From positions 124,001 to 188,000 of the forward strand of contig JAEUTA010000027.1 in assembly GCA_016788205.1 (NCBI GenBank): a stretch of 64,000 bases of DNA, written 5' to 3'. This document shows positions 42,471-49,805 of the stretch, piece after piece. A program made the position numbers and the translations under genes. How positions within the stretch are numbered: position 1 is the stretch's first letter; every line of letters begins with the position of its first letter. The notes under the pieces are model-generated. The model saw nothing but the letters and a program-made list of their open reading frames with translations, searched no databases and had not been told where the DNA came from. The stretch comes from Flavobacteriales bacterium (lineage in GTDB: Bacteria; Bacteroidota; Bacteroidia; Flavobacteriales_F; PHOS-HE28).

Positions 42471-43330
42471 AGCGCGCTAAGCGGGAAGGTCTCCTTCAGC
42501 CGGATGCCCTTTTCGGTGCGCTCCACCGTAGCACATTGGTGGTGTGCATCGTGCTCGAAGAACAGCACGATGTTCTCATCGGCGGCCATGCCTAGGAAGT
42601 CCTTCTTCTCGGCCAGGGTGAGCAACGGACGTGTATCGTAGGCCATCACCCAAGGCAGTGGAATATGGTGGATGCTGGGCAGCAAGTCCGCCATGAAGGC
42701 CACTGTATGGCCTTTGTAGTGGATATGCGGGATCATCATCGCATCGGTATGGCCGTTCACGATGAAGGCGTCCATGTTCGGGAGTATGCCGTGGAGGTAG
42801 ACGTTCTCCTCCGCACTGCGCCGACCGATGTTCACGAACTTCAACTGCCCACTTTCCTGGATGGGCAGGATGTTCTCGGTAAGGAAGCTGGCTTTCTCCC
42901 GCGCGTTCGGCTTGGTGGCCCACTTCCAATGGTGCTCGTTGCTCCAGTAGGTGGCGTTCTTGAAGGCCGGAGCGAAGTCATCCTCTTTACGAACGATGCT
43001 TCCACCGCAATGATCGAAATGCAGGTGGGTGAGGAAGACATCGGTCACATCATCGCGCGAGAAGCCAGCCTTCTTCAGCGAGCCATCCAGCGTGTCATCA
43101 CCATGAAGGTCATAGTGCCCGAAGAACTTCGCATCCTGTTTGTCGCCGATGCCGTTATCGATCAAGATCAAGCGGTCACCCTCTTCCACCAAGAGGCAGC
43201 GCATGGCCCAGGTGCAGAGGTTGTTCGCATCGGGCGGGTGGTTCTTGCTCCACAAGGTCTTGGGTACCACACCGAACATGGCACCGCCGTCGAGCTTGAA
43301 GAAGCCGGTATCGATCACGTGGAGCTGCAT
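42467..43330 (-). CDS. MBL-fold metallo-hydrolase
   Basis: This 287-residue metallo-beta-lactamase-fold enzyme shows the metal motif VFLTHLHFDHCGGSI (HxHxDH, about residue 105), LILIDNGIGDKQDAKFFGHYD, FIVNGHTDAMMIPHI and a late MAYDTRP, arranged as in the quorum-quenching lactonase-like and YtnP-like group. The start at 43330 (MQLHVIDTGFFKLDGGAMFG) is chosen because homologous proteins begin at this strand; the longer frame translates a spacer rich in inverted repeats. It converges on comEC. A substrate cannot be given. Confidence 0.88.
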   Translation of the reverse strand: MQLHVIDTGFFKLDGGAMFGVVPKTLWSKNHPPDANNLCTWAMRCLLVEEGDRLILIDNGIGDKQDAKFFGHYDLHGDDTLDGSLKKAGFSRDDVTDVFLTHLHFDHCGGSIVRKEDDFAPAFKNATYWSNEHHWKWATKPNAREKASFLTENILPIQESGQLKFVNIGRRSAEENVYLHGILPNMDAFIVNGHTDAMMIPHIHYKGHTVAFMADLLPSIHHIPLPWVMAYDTRPLLTLAEKKDFLGMAADENIVLFFEHDAHHQCATVERTEKGIRLKETFPLSAL

Positions 43331-43341
43331 GGTACGAATAT

Positions 43342-43449
43342 CGGGGATCGGTGTAGGTCGGGTTGTTAAAGAGTGCGATAAACGGCGCGCGACCCAAGCG
43401 ATTTTGACCCCGCTAGTTCTCATCTTAACAACGCTGCCCACGATCCCCG
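43342..43449. repeat. Compound inverted repeat upstream of the MBL hydrolase gene
   Basis: CGGGGATCG (43342-43350) and GTTGTTAA (43362-43369) are mirrored by TTAACAAC (43425-43432) and CGATCCCCG (43441-43449). Inner spacer is 55 bases; the gaps between the two arms on each side are 11 and 8 bases. Confidence 0.65.
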
Positions 43450-43508
43450 GTTGATCCATTGTGCGCAGTTGTGCAGAGACGTTGGCCATGGCCGCTGAGC
43501 TTTGTACG

Positions 43509-43548
43509 GTCATGGGCACATGAGCACATGACCACATGCGCACATGTC
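43509..43548 (+). repeat. CACATGNN octamer array running into the mpl start codon
   Basis: CACATGAG, CACATGAC, CACATGCG and CACATGTC begin at 43517, 43525, 43533 and 43541, in perfect 8-bp register, preceded by GTCATGGG. The mpl ATG is the one in the last unit. A GAGCTTTG sequence at 43497-43504, one mismatch from TAnnTTTG, lies just upstream. Confidence 0.85.
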
Positions 43549-44908
43549 CTCACAGGTTCATTTCATCGCCATCGGCGGCAGCGCCATGCACAACCTCGCC
43601 ATCGCCTTGCACCAGCAGGGTTTCGATGTGACGGGCAGCGATGACGAGATCTTCGAGCCGAGCCGCAGCCGTCTGGAGCGCCTTGGCTTGATGCCGGATA
43701 AGCTCGGCTGGGATCCGTTCCGCATCCATTCGGGGCTTTCCGCTGTGATCCTTGGTATGCATGCGCGACTGGACAATCCCGAACTGAAGCGCGCACAGGA
43801 ACTGGGTATTCCGGTCTTCAGCTACCCATCTTACTTCTACGAACGCACGAAGGACAAGACGCGCGTGGTCATCGGTGGAAGTCATGGGAAGACCACCATC
43901 ACCAGCATGATCGTGCACGTGCTGCGCAAAGTGGGCGTGGACTTCGACTATCTCGTGGGCGCGCAGCTCGAAGGCTTCGATTGCATGGTGAAGCTGAGCG
44001 ACAGGAGCAAGGTCGCCATCATCGAAGGCGACGAGTATCTCGCTTCAGCCTTGGAGCCTGTGCCGAAGTTCCACCTGTACAAACCGGACATCGCGTTGAT
44101 CAGCGGGATCGCGTGGGATCACATCAACGTGTTCAAGACCTTCGATAGCTACGTGGATCAGTTCCGCTTGTTCATCGCGGCGATCGAACCCGGTGGCAAG
44201 CTGGTCTATTGCAAGGAGGATGCGGAAGTGAAGGCCATCTCGGAGGACAAGTCAGTGACCGCTCAGCGCGTTGGATACGGCATTCCGAAGCATCGCATCG
44301 AGAACGGTATGACCATCCTGGAGACTTCAGCAGGCGATGTGCCCTTGCAGGTCTTCGGCAAGCATAACCTACAGAACCTCGAAGGTGCGCGGCATGTGTG
44401 TCACATGTTGGGCATCGGCGACGCGGAGTTCAACGGGGCCATCGCGAGTTTTACGGGTGCGGCCAAGCGTTTGGAACGGATCGGCGGCAACGACCAACGC
44501 ATGGTCTTCAAGGATTTCGCGCACTCACCGAGCAAACTGAAAGCGACCGTTCAAGCGGTGCGCGAGCAGTTCCCGGGTCGCCAGTTGATCGCTTGCATGG
44601 AACTGCACACCTATAGCAGCCTCAGCGAGAACTTCCTGGACCAATATGCCGGTTGCATGGATGAGGCGGATCGCGCCATCGTCTTCTACGATCCGCACGC
44701 GGTGCAACTGAAACGTCTGCCACCCATTCCACCGGAACGCATCCAGCGCGCGTTCGCTCGTCCGGATGTGCAGGTGATGAACGACCCCATTGCCGTGATC
44801 GGAGCCGTTCGCGCGGATCGCAAGGAGGAGGCCGTACTCTTGATGATGAGCAGCGGCAACTTCGGCGGGCTCGACCTTCAAGCCCTGAGCGAAGCGTTCA
44901 TCGCCTGA
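43544..44908 (+). CDS. mpl: UDP-N-acetylmuramate:L-alanyl-gamma-D-glutamyl-meso-diaminopimelate ligase
   Basis: Mpl reattaches recycled murein tripeptide to UDP-MurNAc. This 454-residue Mur ligase shows HFIAIGGSAMHNLAIALHQQGFDVTGSDDEIFEPSRSRL, ATP loop VVIGGSHGKTTITSMIVHVL, EGDEYLAS, the middle-domain GKHNLQNLEGARHVC and late MELHTYSSLSENFL. Length agrees with Mpl and motifs separate it from MurC. The chosen ATG (43544) matches the usual MurC/Mpl start but lies in an octamer repeat, with other ATGs 8, 16 and 24 bases upstream; the in-frame one at 43520 hits a stop after three codons. Confidence 0.95.
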   Translation: MSSQVHFIAIGGSAMHNLAIALHQQGFDVTGSDDEIFEPSRSRLERLGLMPDKLGWDPFRIHSGLSAVILGMHARLDNPELKRAQELGIPVFSYPSYFYERTKDKTRVVIGGSHGKTTITSMIVHVLRKVGVDFDYLVGAQLEGFDCMVKLSDRSKVAIIEGDEYLASALEPVPKFHLYKPDIALISGIAWDHINVFKTFDSYVDQFRLFIAAIEPGGKLVYCKEDAEVKAISEDKSVTAQRVGYGIPKHRIENGMTILETSAGDVPLQVFGKHNLQNLEGARHVCHMLGIGDAEFNGAIASFTGAAKRLERIGGNDQRMVFKDFAHSPSKLKATVQAVREQFPGRQLIACMELHTYSSLSENFLDQYAGCMDEADRAIVFYDPHAVQLKRLPPIPPERIQRAFARPDVQVMNDPIAVIGAVRADRKEEAVLLMMSSGNFGGLDLQALSEAFIA

Positions 44909-45374
44909 AGCGGCGTAGCACCTTGTGGTGCAGCAGGCCGACGACCAGTGCGTTGAAACCACCTACGGCGAGCAAGGCGAAGAAGGTCATGCTCGCATAG
45001 TTGAAAGGCGTGAAGAACTGCTCCATCCGTGGCCGGATCACATCTTCAGGCTGCCCTTGGTCAACACCGCGTTGCACCATCTCGTTCACGCGTTCAGCGA
45101 AGTGCATGGGCTCTACAACGCGGTAGTAGATCAGGATGAAGATGCCGTAGATCAACGCGTACACCGCTGCGCTCTTGAACCCTTCGCGCATCAGATGTGG
45201 GAAGGAGGTGCGTGCATCCTTGGAGAGCATGCCATGCCCCACGAAGAACACGATGGTGACGATGGCCAGGAAATGAACGAGCATGAAGTCCGTGCCAACC
45301 GGCGGACGTCCGGCATAGAACAATCCCAGGCGAAGCGCGATCACACCTGCTACGCCGATCAACGACAACTTCAT
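44898..45374 (-). CDS. DUF4199 domain-containing membrane protein
   Basis: This 158-residue protein has four hydrophobic segments (about 3-20, 28-45, 66-88 and 128-150) and a central soluble loop ([23 protein letters not shown]... MEQFF). The pattern fits DUF4199, a Bacteroidota membrane family of unknown role. Its ATG shares a base with the rho stop (TGATG), so it is co-translated with rho, and its 3' end overlaps mpl by 11 bases. Confidence 0.85.
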   Translation of the reverse strand: MKLSLIGVAGVIALRLGLFYAGRPPVGTDFMLVHFLAIVTIVFFVGHGMLSKDARTSFPHLMREGFKSAAVYALIYGIFILIYYRVVEPMHFAERVNEMVQRGVDQGQPEDVIRPRMEQFFTPFNYASMTFFALLAVGGFNALVVGLLHHKVLRRFRR

Positions 45375-47305
45375 CAGCCGTTCATCGAAACGAGGAACTC
45401 CTCGTTGCTCTTCGTGCCTTCCATGTGCTTCTTCACGAACTCCATGGCCTCCACACTGTTCATGTCGGCCAGGTGTTTGCGCAGGATCCAGGTGCGTTGC
45501 AGCACATCCTTGTGGTGGAGCAGATCGTCACGGCGGGTGCCGCTGCTCATGATATCGATGGCGGGGAAGATGCGGCGGTTGCTGATCTTCCGATCCAACT
45601 GCAGTTCCATGTTACCGGTGCCTTTGAATTCCTCGAAGATCACCTCGTCCATCTTGCTGCCGGTATCCACGAGTGCCGTGGCAAGGATGGTGAGCGATCC
45701 GCCGTTCTCGATCTTCCGTGCGGCACCGAAGAAGCGTTTTGGTTTCTGCAGTGCGTTGGCATCCACACCACCGCTGAGGATCTTTCCGCTGGCAGGTTGT
45801 ACCGTGTTGTAAGCACGAGCAAGACGCGTGATCGAGTCGAGCAGGATCACCACATCGTGTCCGCACTCGGTGAGGGCTTTCGCTTTCTCCAGAACGATAC
45901 CGGCTACCGCCACGTGACGGGAAGCAGGCTCATCGAACGTGCTGGCGATCACTTCCGCGTTCACACTGCGGGCCATGTCAGTCACCTCCTCCGGACGTTC
46001 ATCGATCAGCAATACGATCAGGTAAACCTCCGGGTGGTTCGCGGCGATGGCGTTGGCCACATCCTTCAGCAACACCGTTTTGCCGGTCTTCGGTTGTGCC
46101 ACGATCAACCCGCGCTGGCCTTTGCCGATGGGCGAGAAGAGGTCCAGCACGCGCATGCTGATGTTCGTGTCCTTGCCGGCGAGGTTGAACTTCTCGTCGG
46201 GGAACAACGGCGTGAGGAACTTGAAGGGAACACGATCGCGCACCCATTCCGGATCACGGCCGTTGATGGATTCCACCTTGAAGAGGGGGAAGTACTTGTC
46301 GCCTTCGCGCGGTGGGCGTACATAGCCGTGTACCGTATCGCCGAGCTTCAAGCCGTACTGCTTGATCTGTTGCTGGGTCACGTACACGTCATCCGGCGAA
46401 GCGAGGTAGTTGTAATCACTGCTGCGCAGGAAGCCGTAGCCTTCGGGCATCACTTCCAGAACACCCTCGGTCTCTACGAAGGCTTCGAAGTTGAACTGCT
46501 CGCGCTGCGGCTGCTGTTGTTGGCGCTGGTCGTTACGTTGTTGATCGTTGCGCTGGTCGCGATCACCACGTTGTTGATCACGGTCATTGCGTTGCTGATC
46601 ATTGCGTGGCTCGCGGTCCTGACGTTGCTGCTGATCGCGGTCGTTGCGTTGCTCGCGATCACCACGTTGCTGGTCCCGCTCCGGGCGCTGCTCTTGTGGA
46701 CGTTCCCGCTGATCGCGCTGTTGATCACGGCCATCACGCTGTTGCTGCTGGCGGTCACGCTGGTCGCGCGGTTGGTCACGGCGATCCTGATCATTGCGTT
46801 CGTTGCGCTGCTCACGGCGGTCCTGGTCGTTGCGCTGTCCATGTTCGCCACGCGGCTGGTCGCGAGTCTGGTCGCGCTGACCATCTGCCGGGAGTCGCTC
46901 ACGGCGAGGGCGCTCGTGTTGTCGCTGTTCCCTCTGTGCTGGTGGTGGCATTTCGGCTGACTTCACCGGCTCTTCCGGTGCATCATCACCTTCCTCGTCG
47001 TCACCATCATCCGCGTCGTCATCCTCCTCGTCGTCCTCCTCATCATCGTCTTCGGCTGGAACGGGTTCCGGATCTTCCACGGGTACCACTTCGTCTGCCG
47101 TGGCCATCGCGGCGATGTCCTTGTCATCTCCAACGAAGCTGGGACCTATCTGCTTGGGCTTATCGCCTTTCGCGACCTGGGCTTCCAGGATCTTGGCGAT
47201 GAGGTCCTGCTTCTTGAGCGTATCGGCCTTCTTCAAATTCAACTCGCGGGCGATCTCCTTCAGTTCGGAGAGTTTCATGCCGCTGAGTGCGGTCTGGTCG
47301 TACAT
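45374..47305 (-). CDS. rho: Transcription termination factor Rho with long disordered insert
   Basis: Rho is the hexameric RNA helicase that ends transcription. Of 643 residues, the N-terminal SAP-like helices ([22 protein letters not shown]) are followed by an acidic block (about 75-115) and a low-complexity Arg/Asp/Gln/Asn block (about 128-270). Then come the RNA-binding cold-shock-like domain ([26 protein letters not shown]), Walker [16 protein letters not shown], Walker [17 protein letters not shown] and [29 protein letters not shown]. Rho inserts of this kind are known in Bacteroidota; one in Bacteroides thetaiotaomicron is reported to drive phase separation. DUF4199 is coupled downstream and DUF4293 diverges upstream. 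Confidence 0.96.
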   Translation of the reverse strand: MYDQTALSGMKLSELKEIARELNLKKADTLKKQDLIAKILEAQVAKGDKPKQIGPSFVGDDKDIAAMATADEVVPVEDPEPVPAEDDDEEDDEEDDDADDGDDEEGDDAPEEPVKSAEMPPPAQREQRQHERPRRERLPADGQRDQTRDQPRGEHGQRNDQDRREQRNERNDQDRRDQPRDQRDRQQQQRDGRDQQRDQRERPQEQRPERDQQRGDREQRNDRDQQQRQDREPRNDQQRNDRDQQRGDRDQRNDQQRNDQRQQQQPQREQFNFEAFVETEGVLEVMPEGYGFLRSSDYNYLASPDDVYVTQQQIKQYGLKLGDTVHGYVRPPREGDKYFPLFKVESINGRDPEWVRDRVPFKFLTPLFPDEKFNLAGKDTNISMRVLDLFSPIGKGQRGLIVAQPKTGKTVLLKDVANAIAANHPEVYLIVLLIDERPEEVTDMARSVNAEVIASTFDEPASRHVAVAGIVLEKAKALTECGHDVVILLDSITRLARAYNTVQPASGKILSGGVDANALQKPKRFFGAARKIENGGSLTILATALVDTGSKMDEVIFEEFKGTGNMELQLDRKISNRRIFPAIDIMSSGTRRDDLLHHKDVLQRTWILRKHLADMNSVEAMEFVKKHMEGTKSNEEFLVSMNG

Positions 47306-47483
47306 GCGACGGTGTGATGAGGTTGCGGGATGGACCTTGAGGTCCTGTGGAAAGCCCTTGGGCTTCAGTGCTCAGTACAGTAGAGAAAGTCGAGTGGGAG
47401 TTGGGACGAGCTAACTGCCGATCCGGCCAAGCCCCGGTCCCCGGGAATGCGGTGCAATGTTAAGCCGATCCGTTCAATGCGCA

Positions 47484-47506
47484 AGCTCCTTCAGGAGCTA
47501 GTTTCG
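47484..47506 (+). promoter_or_regulatory. Palindrome and candidate -7 box upstream of the DUF4293 gene
   Basis: AGCTCCT (47484-47490) and AGGAGCT (47493-47499) form a near-perfect palindrome that abuts TAGTTTCG (47499-47506), a TAnnTTCG box, 30 nt upstream of the ATG at 47537. The palindrome could be an operator or a small hairpin. Confidence 0.4.
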
Positions 47507-47536
47507 CACCGCCCGGGAAATGGGCTTCGTTGGATC

Positions 47537-48010
47537 ATGTGGCAGCGTAAACAGACCGTATTCCTTGTCGTAGCCGCCCTGTTGGCCTTCGCCACTTGGG
47601 CTTTTCCGGTGGCCTCGTATGAACAGGCGCAGTCCAGTTATGTGTTCCGTACCACAGGGCTTTACGATAGTGCCGGATCGGCCATGAATGAAGTCGGCCT
47701 GAAGGTTCCCTTCCACATCGTGCTTACCCTCATCGGTGCGGCGCTGCTGGCCTTCGTCTTTTTCTACAGCGACCGCCCTCGCCAGATCCGGTTCGTGCGC
47801 GGCACCTACCTCCTCACCCTGGCCACCATCGCCTTCCTCTTCATCACCGATAACTCCATACAGACATATCTGGAGCCGAGCGGAGCGGTGGTGAGCCACT
47901 ACGGTACGTCGTTCTTCCTGCCTCTTGGTACGCTACTGTTCTCCTTCCTTGCGGAAAGGGCCATCAAAGCCGATGAAGAACTGGTGCGCAGCGCTGATCG
48001 GTTGCGGTAG
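47537..48010 (+). CDS. DUF4293 family membrane protein
   Basis: I start this 157-residue protein at 47537 (MWQRKQTVFLVVAALLAFAT), matching the M-x-Q-R-x-Q-T-x-[FL]-L opening typical of DUF4293; the longer frame adds 30 residues of leader. It has four hydrophobic segments (about 8-26, 55-78, 90-108 and 125-142) and a charged C terminus (ERAIKADEELVRSADRLR). DUF4293 genes next to rho are a recurring Bacteroidota arrangement from memory; the function is unknown. Confidence 0.85.
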   Translation: MWQRKQTVFLVVAALLAFATWAFPVASYEQAQSSYVFRTTGLYDSAGSAMNEVGLKVPFHIVLTLIGAALLAFVFFYSDRPRQIRFVRGTYLLTLATIAFLFITDNSIQTYLEPSGAVVSHYGTSFFLPLGTLLFSFLAERAIKADEELVRSADRLR

Positions 48011-48047
48011 GTAGGTTCGTACATAATCGGAAGAGAGTAGCGTGTGA

Positions 48048-48377
48048 ATGCGTCTAATACTGGTCTTCACTTTGGTTTGTAGGTTGAGCGGTGCCATGGC
48101 GCAAGGCACGGATCTGGGCTGGTTGCGAGGTGAAATCAAAGATGCCGTCAGCAGGGAAGTACTACCGTTCGCTAAGGTCCAAGTGCTTTGTGGGCCAGAA
48201 CTTTGGGAAGGCATGACCGATTTCGATGGTCAGTTTATCATACGCGTACCCTACGGCCCGGTTGTCATCACGGTAGACTCCGAGGGCTACAGGATATATC
48301 GAACCACTGGCACGGTCGAGCGGACGAGCATGACCTTCTTGAACGTCGCTATGGAGCGAATGAAGACGCTCCGCTGA
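48048..48377 (+). CDS. Small exported protein with carboxypeptidase-regulatory-like domain
   Basis: This 109-residue protein has a signal peptide (MRLILVFTLVCRLSGAMAQ) and one beta-sandwich domain: LRGEIKDAVSREVLPFAKVQVLCGPELWEGMTDFDGQFIIRVPYGPVVITVDSEGYR. The pattern G-x-[IV]-x-D-x-x-[ST]-x-x-x-[LI]-P-[FY]-A-x-V followed by T-D-x-x-G-x-F is that of CarboxypepD_reg-like domains, found at the N terminus of SusC/TonB receptors and alone in small secreted proteins. It is a short stand-alone version. Role unknown. Confidence 0.78.
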   Translation: MRLILVFTLVCRLSGAMAQGTDLGWLRGEIKDAVSREVLPFAKVQVLCGPELWEGMTDFDGQFIIRVPYGPVVITVDSEGYRIYRTTGTVERTSMTFLNVAMERMKTLR

Positions 48378-48381
48378 GCGC

Positions 48382-49152
48382 TCACCCCTTCGCCACCGCC
48401 GCCTTGAACTTCGCGATCGCTTCGCGCGTGAAGTCGCTCAGCACCAAACGCCCGCTGATCTTGGCACGTTCGATCAGGAGTTGGTCCCAATCCTCGGTGC
48501 CTTTCCACATCACGGCTTTCAGTTCGGCCATGGCTTCGGGGCTGTAGGCGGCGAGTTCGGTGGTGTGTGCTTCGATGCGCGCATCCAGTGCCTCGATGGT
48601 CGGGAAGATCTCCGCATACATACCGCGTTGCACGCACCAGTCGGCTTCGCGGCGCAGGGCGGGGGAAGCACTGAGCAAGCCGAAGGTGCCGGTGCCCACT
48701 TTGCGTTCCACGGCCGGGCCCACCACGAACGGCCCGATGCCGATGGCCAGTTCGCTCAGGCGCGCACTGGATTTCTCGTGTGCGTAAGCGATGTCCACGG
48801 CGCAGGCCAGGCCCACACCACCACCCACGGTATGCGCATGGATGCGGCCGATCACCAGCACGGGCGCCTTGCGGATGGCGTTGATCACATGGGCGAACCC
48901 GCTGAAAAACTCCAGTCCGGTCTTCGCGTCATCGATGGAGACGAGTTCATCGAAGCTTGCTCCGGCGCAGAATGCCTTGTCGCCATCGCTCCGCAGCACG
49001 ATCACCCGCACGGAAGGGTCCTTGCCGCACGCGGCGATGGCATCGGCCATGCCGCGCAGGATATGGCCTGGGAGGCTGTTGCTCTTCGGGTGGTGGAAGG
49101 TGACGGTGGCGATACCGTTGATCACCTCGTTCTTTACATAGCCGTCGCTCAT
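48382..49152 (-). CDS. Enoyl-CoA hydratase/isomerase family protein
   Basis: This 256-residue crotonase-fold protein probably acts on acyl-CoA substrates. The landmarks are ATVTFHHPKSNSLPGHILRGMADAI, VIVLRSDGDKAFCAGASFDEL (first oxyanion segment), and GRIHAHTVGGGVGLACAVDIAYAHEKSSARLSELAIGIGPFVVGPAVERKVG (second oxyanion segment). The usual catalytic glutamates are not obvious in their standard positions, so the exact reaction cannot be stated. It converges with the small exported protein gene and has no fatty-acid oxidation neighbours. Confidence 0.87.
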   Translation of the reverse strand: MSDGYVKNEVINGIATVTFHHPKSNSLPGHILRGMADAIAACGKDPSVRVIVLRSDGDKAFCAGASFDELVSIDDAKTGLEFFSGFAHVINAIRKAPVLVIGRIHAHTVGGGVGLACAVDIAYAHEKSSARLSELAIGIGPFVVGPAVERKVGTGTFGLLSASPALRREADWCVQRGMYAEIFPTIEALDARIEAHTTELAAYSPEAMAELKAVMWKGTEDWDQLLIERAKISGRLVLSDFTREAIAKFKAAVAKG

Positions 49153-49251
49153 GGTGCGAACAATTCGATCGGTTCGGTGTCAAAGATGCGGAACGCGTGT
49201 GACCTTGTGGGCCTCATTCGTCCAAAGCACCTAACCTTAAAACGACCGGAC

Positions 49252-49677
49252 ATGTTGGATCAATTGCTCTCAACCCTTCAGCAGCAGGCGGTACCCCAGC
49301 TCATGAGCCAGTTCGGCCTTGACCAGAAGCAGGCGGGCGGTTCCATCAGCGCAGCTGCGGACAGCGTGAAGGAGGTGATCGGCGGAGGGGATGGCTTCGG
49401 GATCGATGATGCCCTGAACCTTTTCAGCAGTGCGAAGAACACCTCCGGTGCGAATGCCATCCTTGGTAATATCGGAGGACTATTGCAGAGCAAACTCACC
49501 GGACAGGTGGGTCTCGATGCCAGCAAGGCGAGTGGCGTGACCGCGATGTTGTTACCCATGCTCACGGAACTGGTGTCCAAGCATGTTGGTGGTGATGCAA
49601 AGAACCTGCAAGGTCTCTTGGGCGGTGGTGGCATTGCCGGTATGGCGAAAGGCCTCTTGGGTAACCTGTTCAAATAG
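49252..49677 (+). CDS. Gly/Leu-rich small protein, DUF937-like
   Basis: I start this 141-residue protein at 49252 (MLDQLLSTLQQQAVPQLMSQ); the much longer open frame is antisense to the enoyl-CoA hydratase gene and does not look coding. The sequence is helical and rich in Gly, Leu and Ala, with blocks ILGNIGGLLQSKLTGQVGLD, MLLPMLTELVSKHVGGD and LQGLLGGGGIAGMAKGLLGN that recall DUF937/YidB-like proteins. There is no signal peptide. Function unknown. Confidence 0.72.
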   Translation: MLDQLLSTLQQQAVPQLMSQFGLDQKQAGGSISAAADSVKEVIGGGDGFGIDDALNLFSSAKNTSGANAILGNIGGLLQSKLTGQVGLDASKASGVTAMLLPMLTELVSKHVGGDAKNLQGLLGGGGIAGMAKGLLGNLFK

Positions 49678-49805
49678 AGGATGGTGCGTAGCGGACGGTC
49701 TTCGGAGCGTTCTACAGGGGCATTGGAGCCTTGATGTGCATCCTTAACAGTTCTTGCGCCGTACAAATCCGACTCTCCAATTCTCCCTGGAGATCAACGT
49801 AGTTC

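Noticed and set aside
43509..43548. CRISPR array
   Set aside because: Units are 8 bp with no spacers, and no cas genes are nearby.
45425..46960. A 511-codon frame antisense to rho with long hydrophobic stretches that look like membrane helices
   Set aside because: The hydrophobic runs are the reverse complement of the Arg/Asp/Gln/Asn repeats in Rho and repeat with the same period. They are not a membrane protein.
48481..49251. Long N-terminal extension of the Gly/Leu-rich protein gene
   Set aside because: This part is antisense to the enoyl-CoA hydratase gene. The ATG at 49252 begins the plausible protein.
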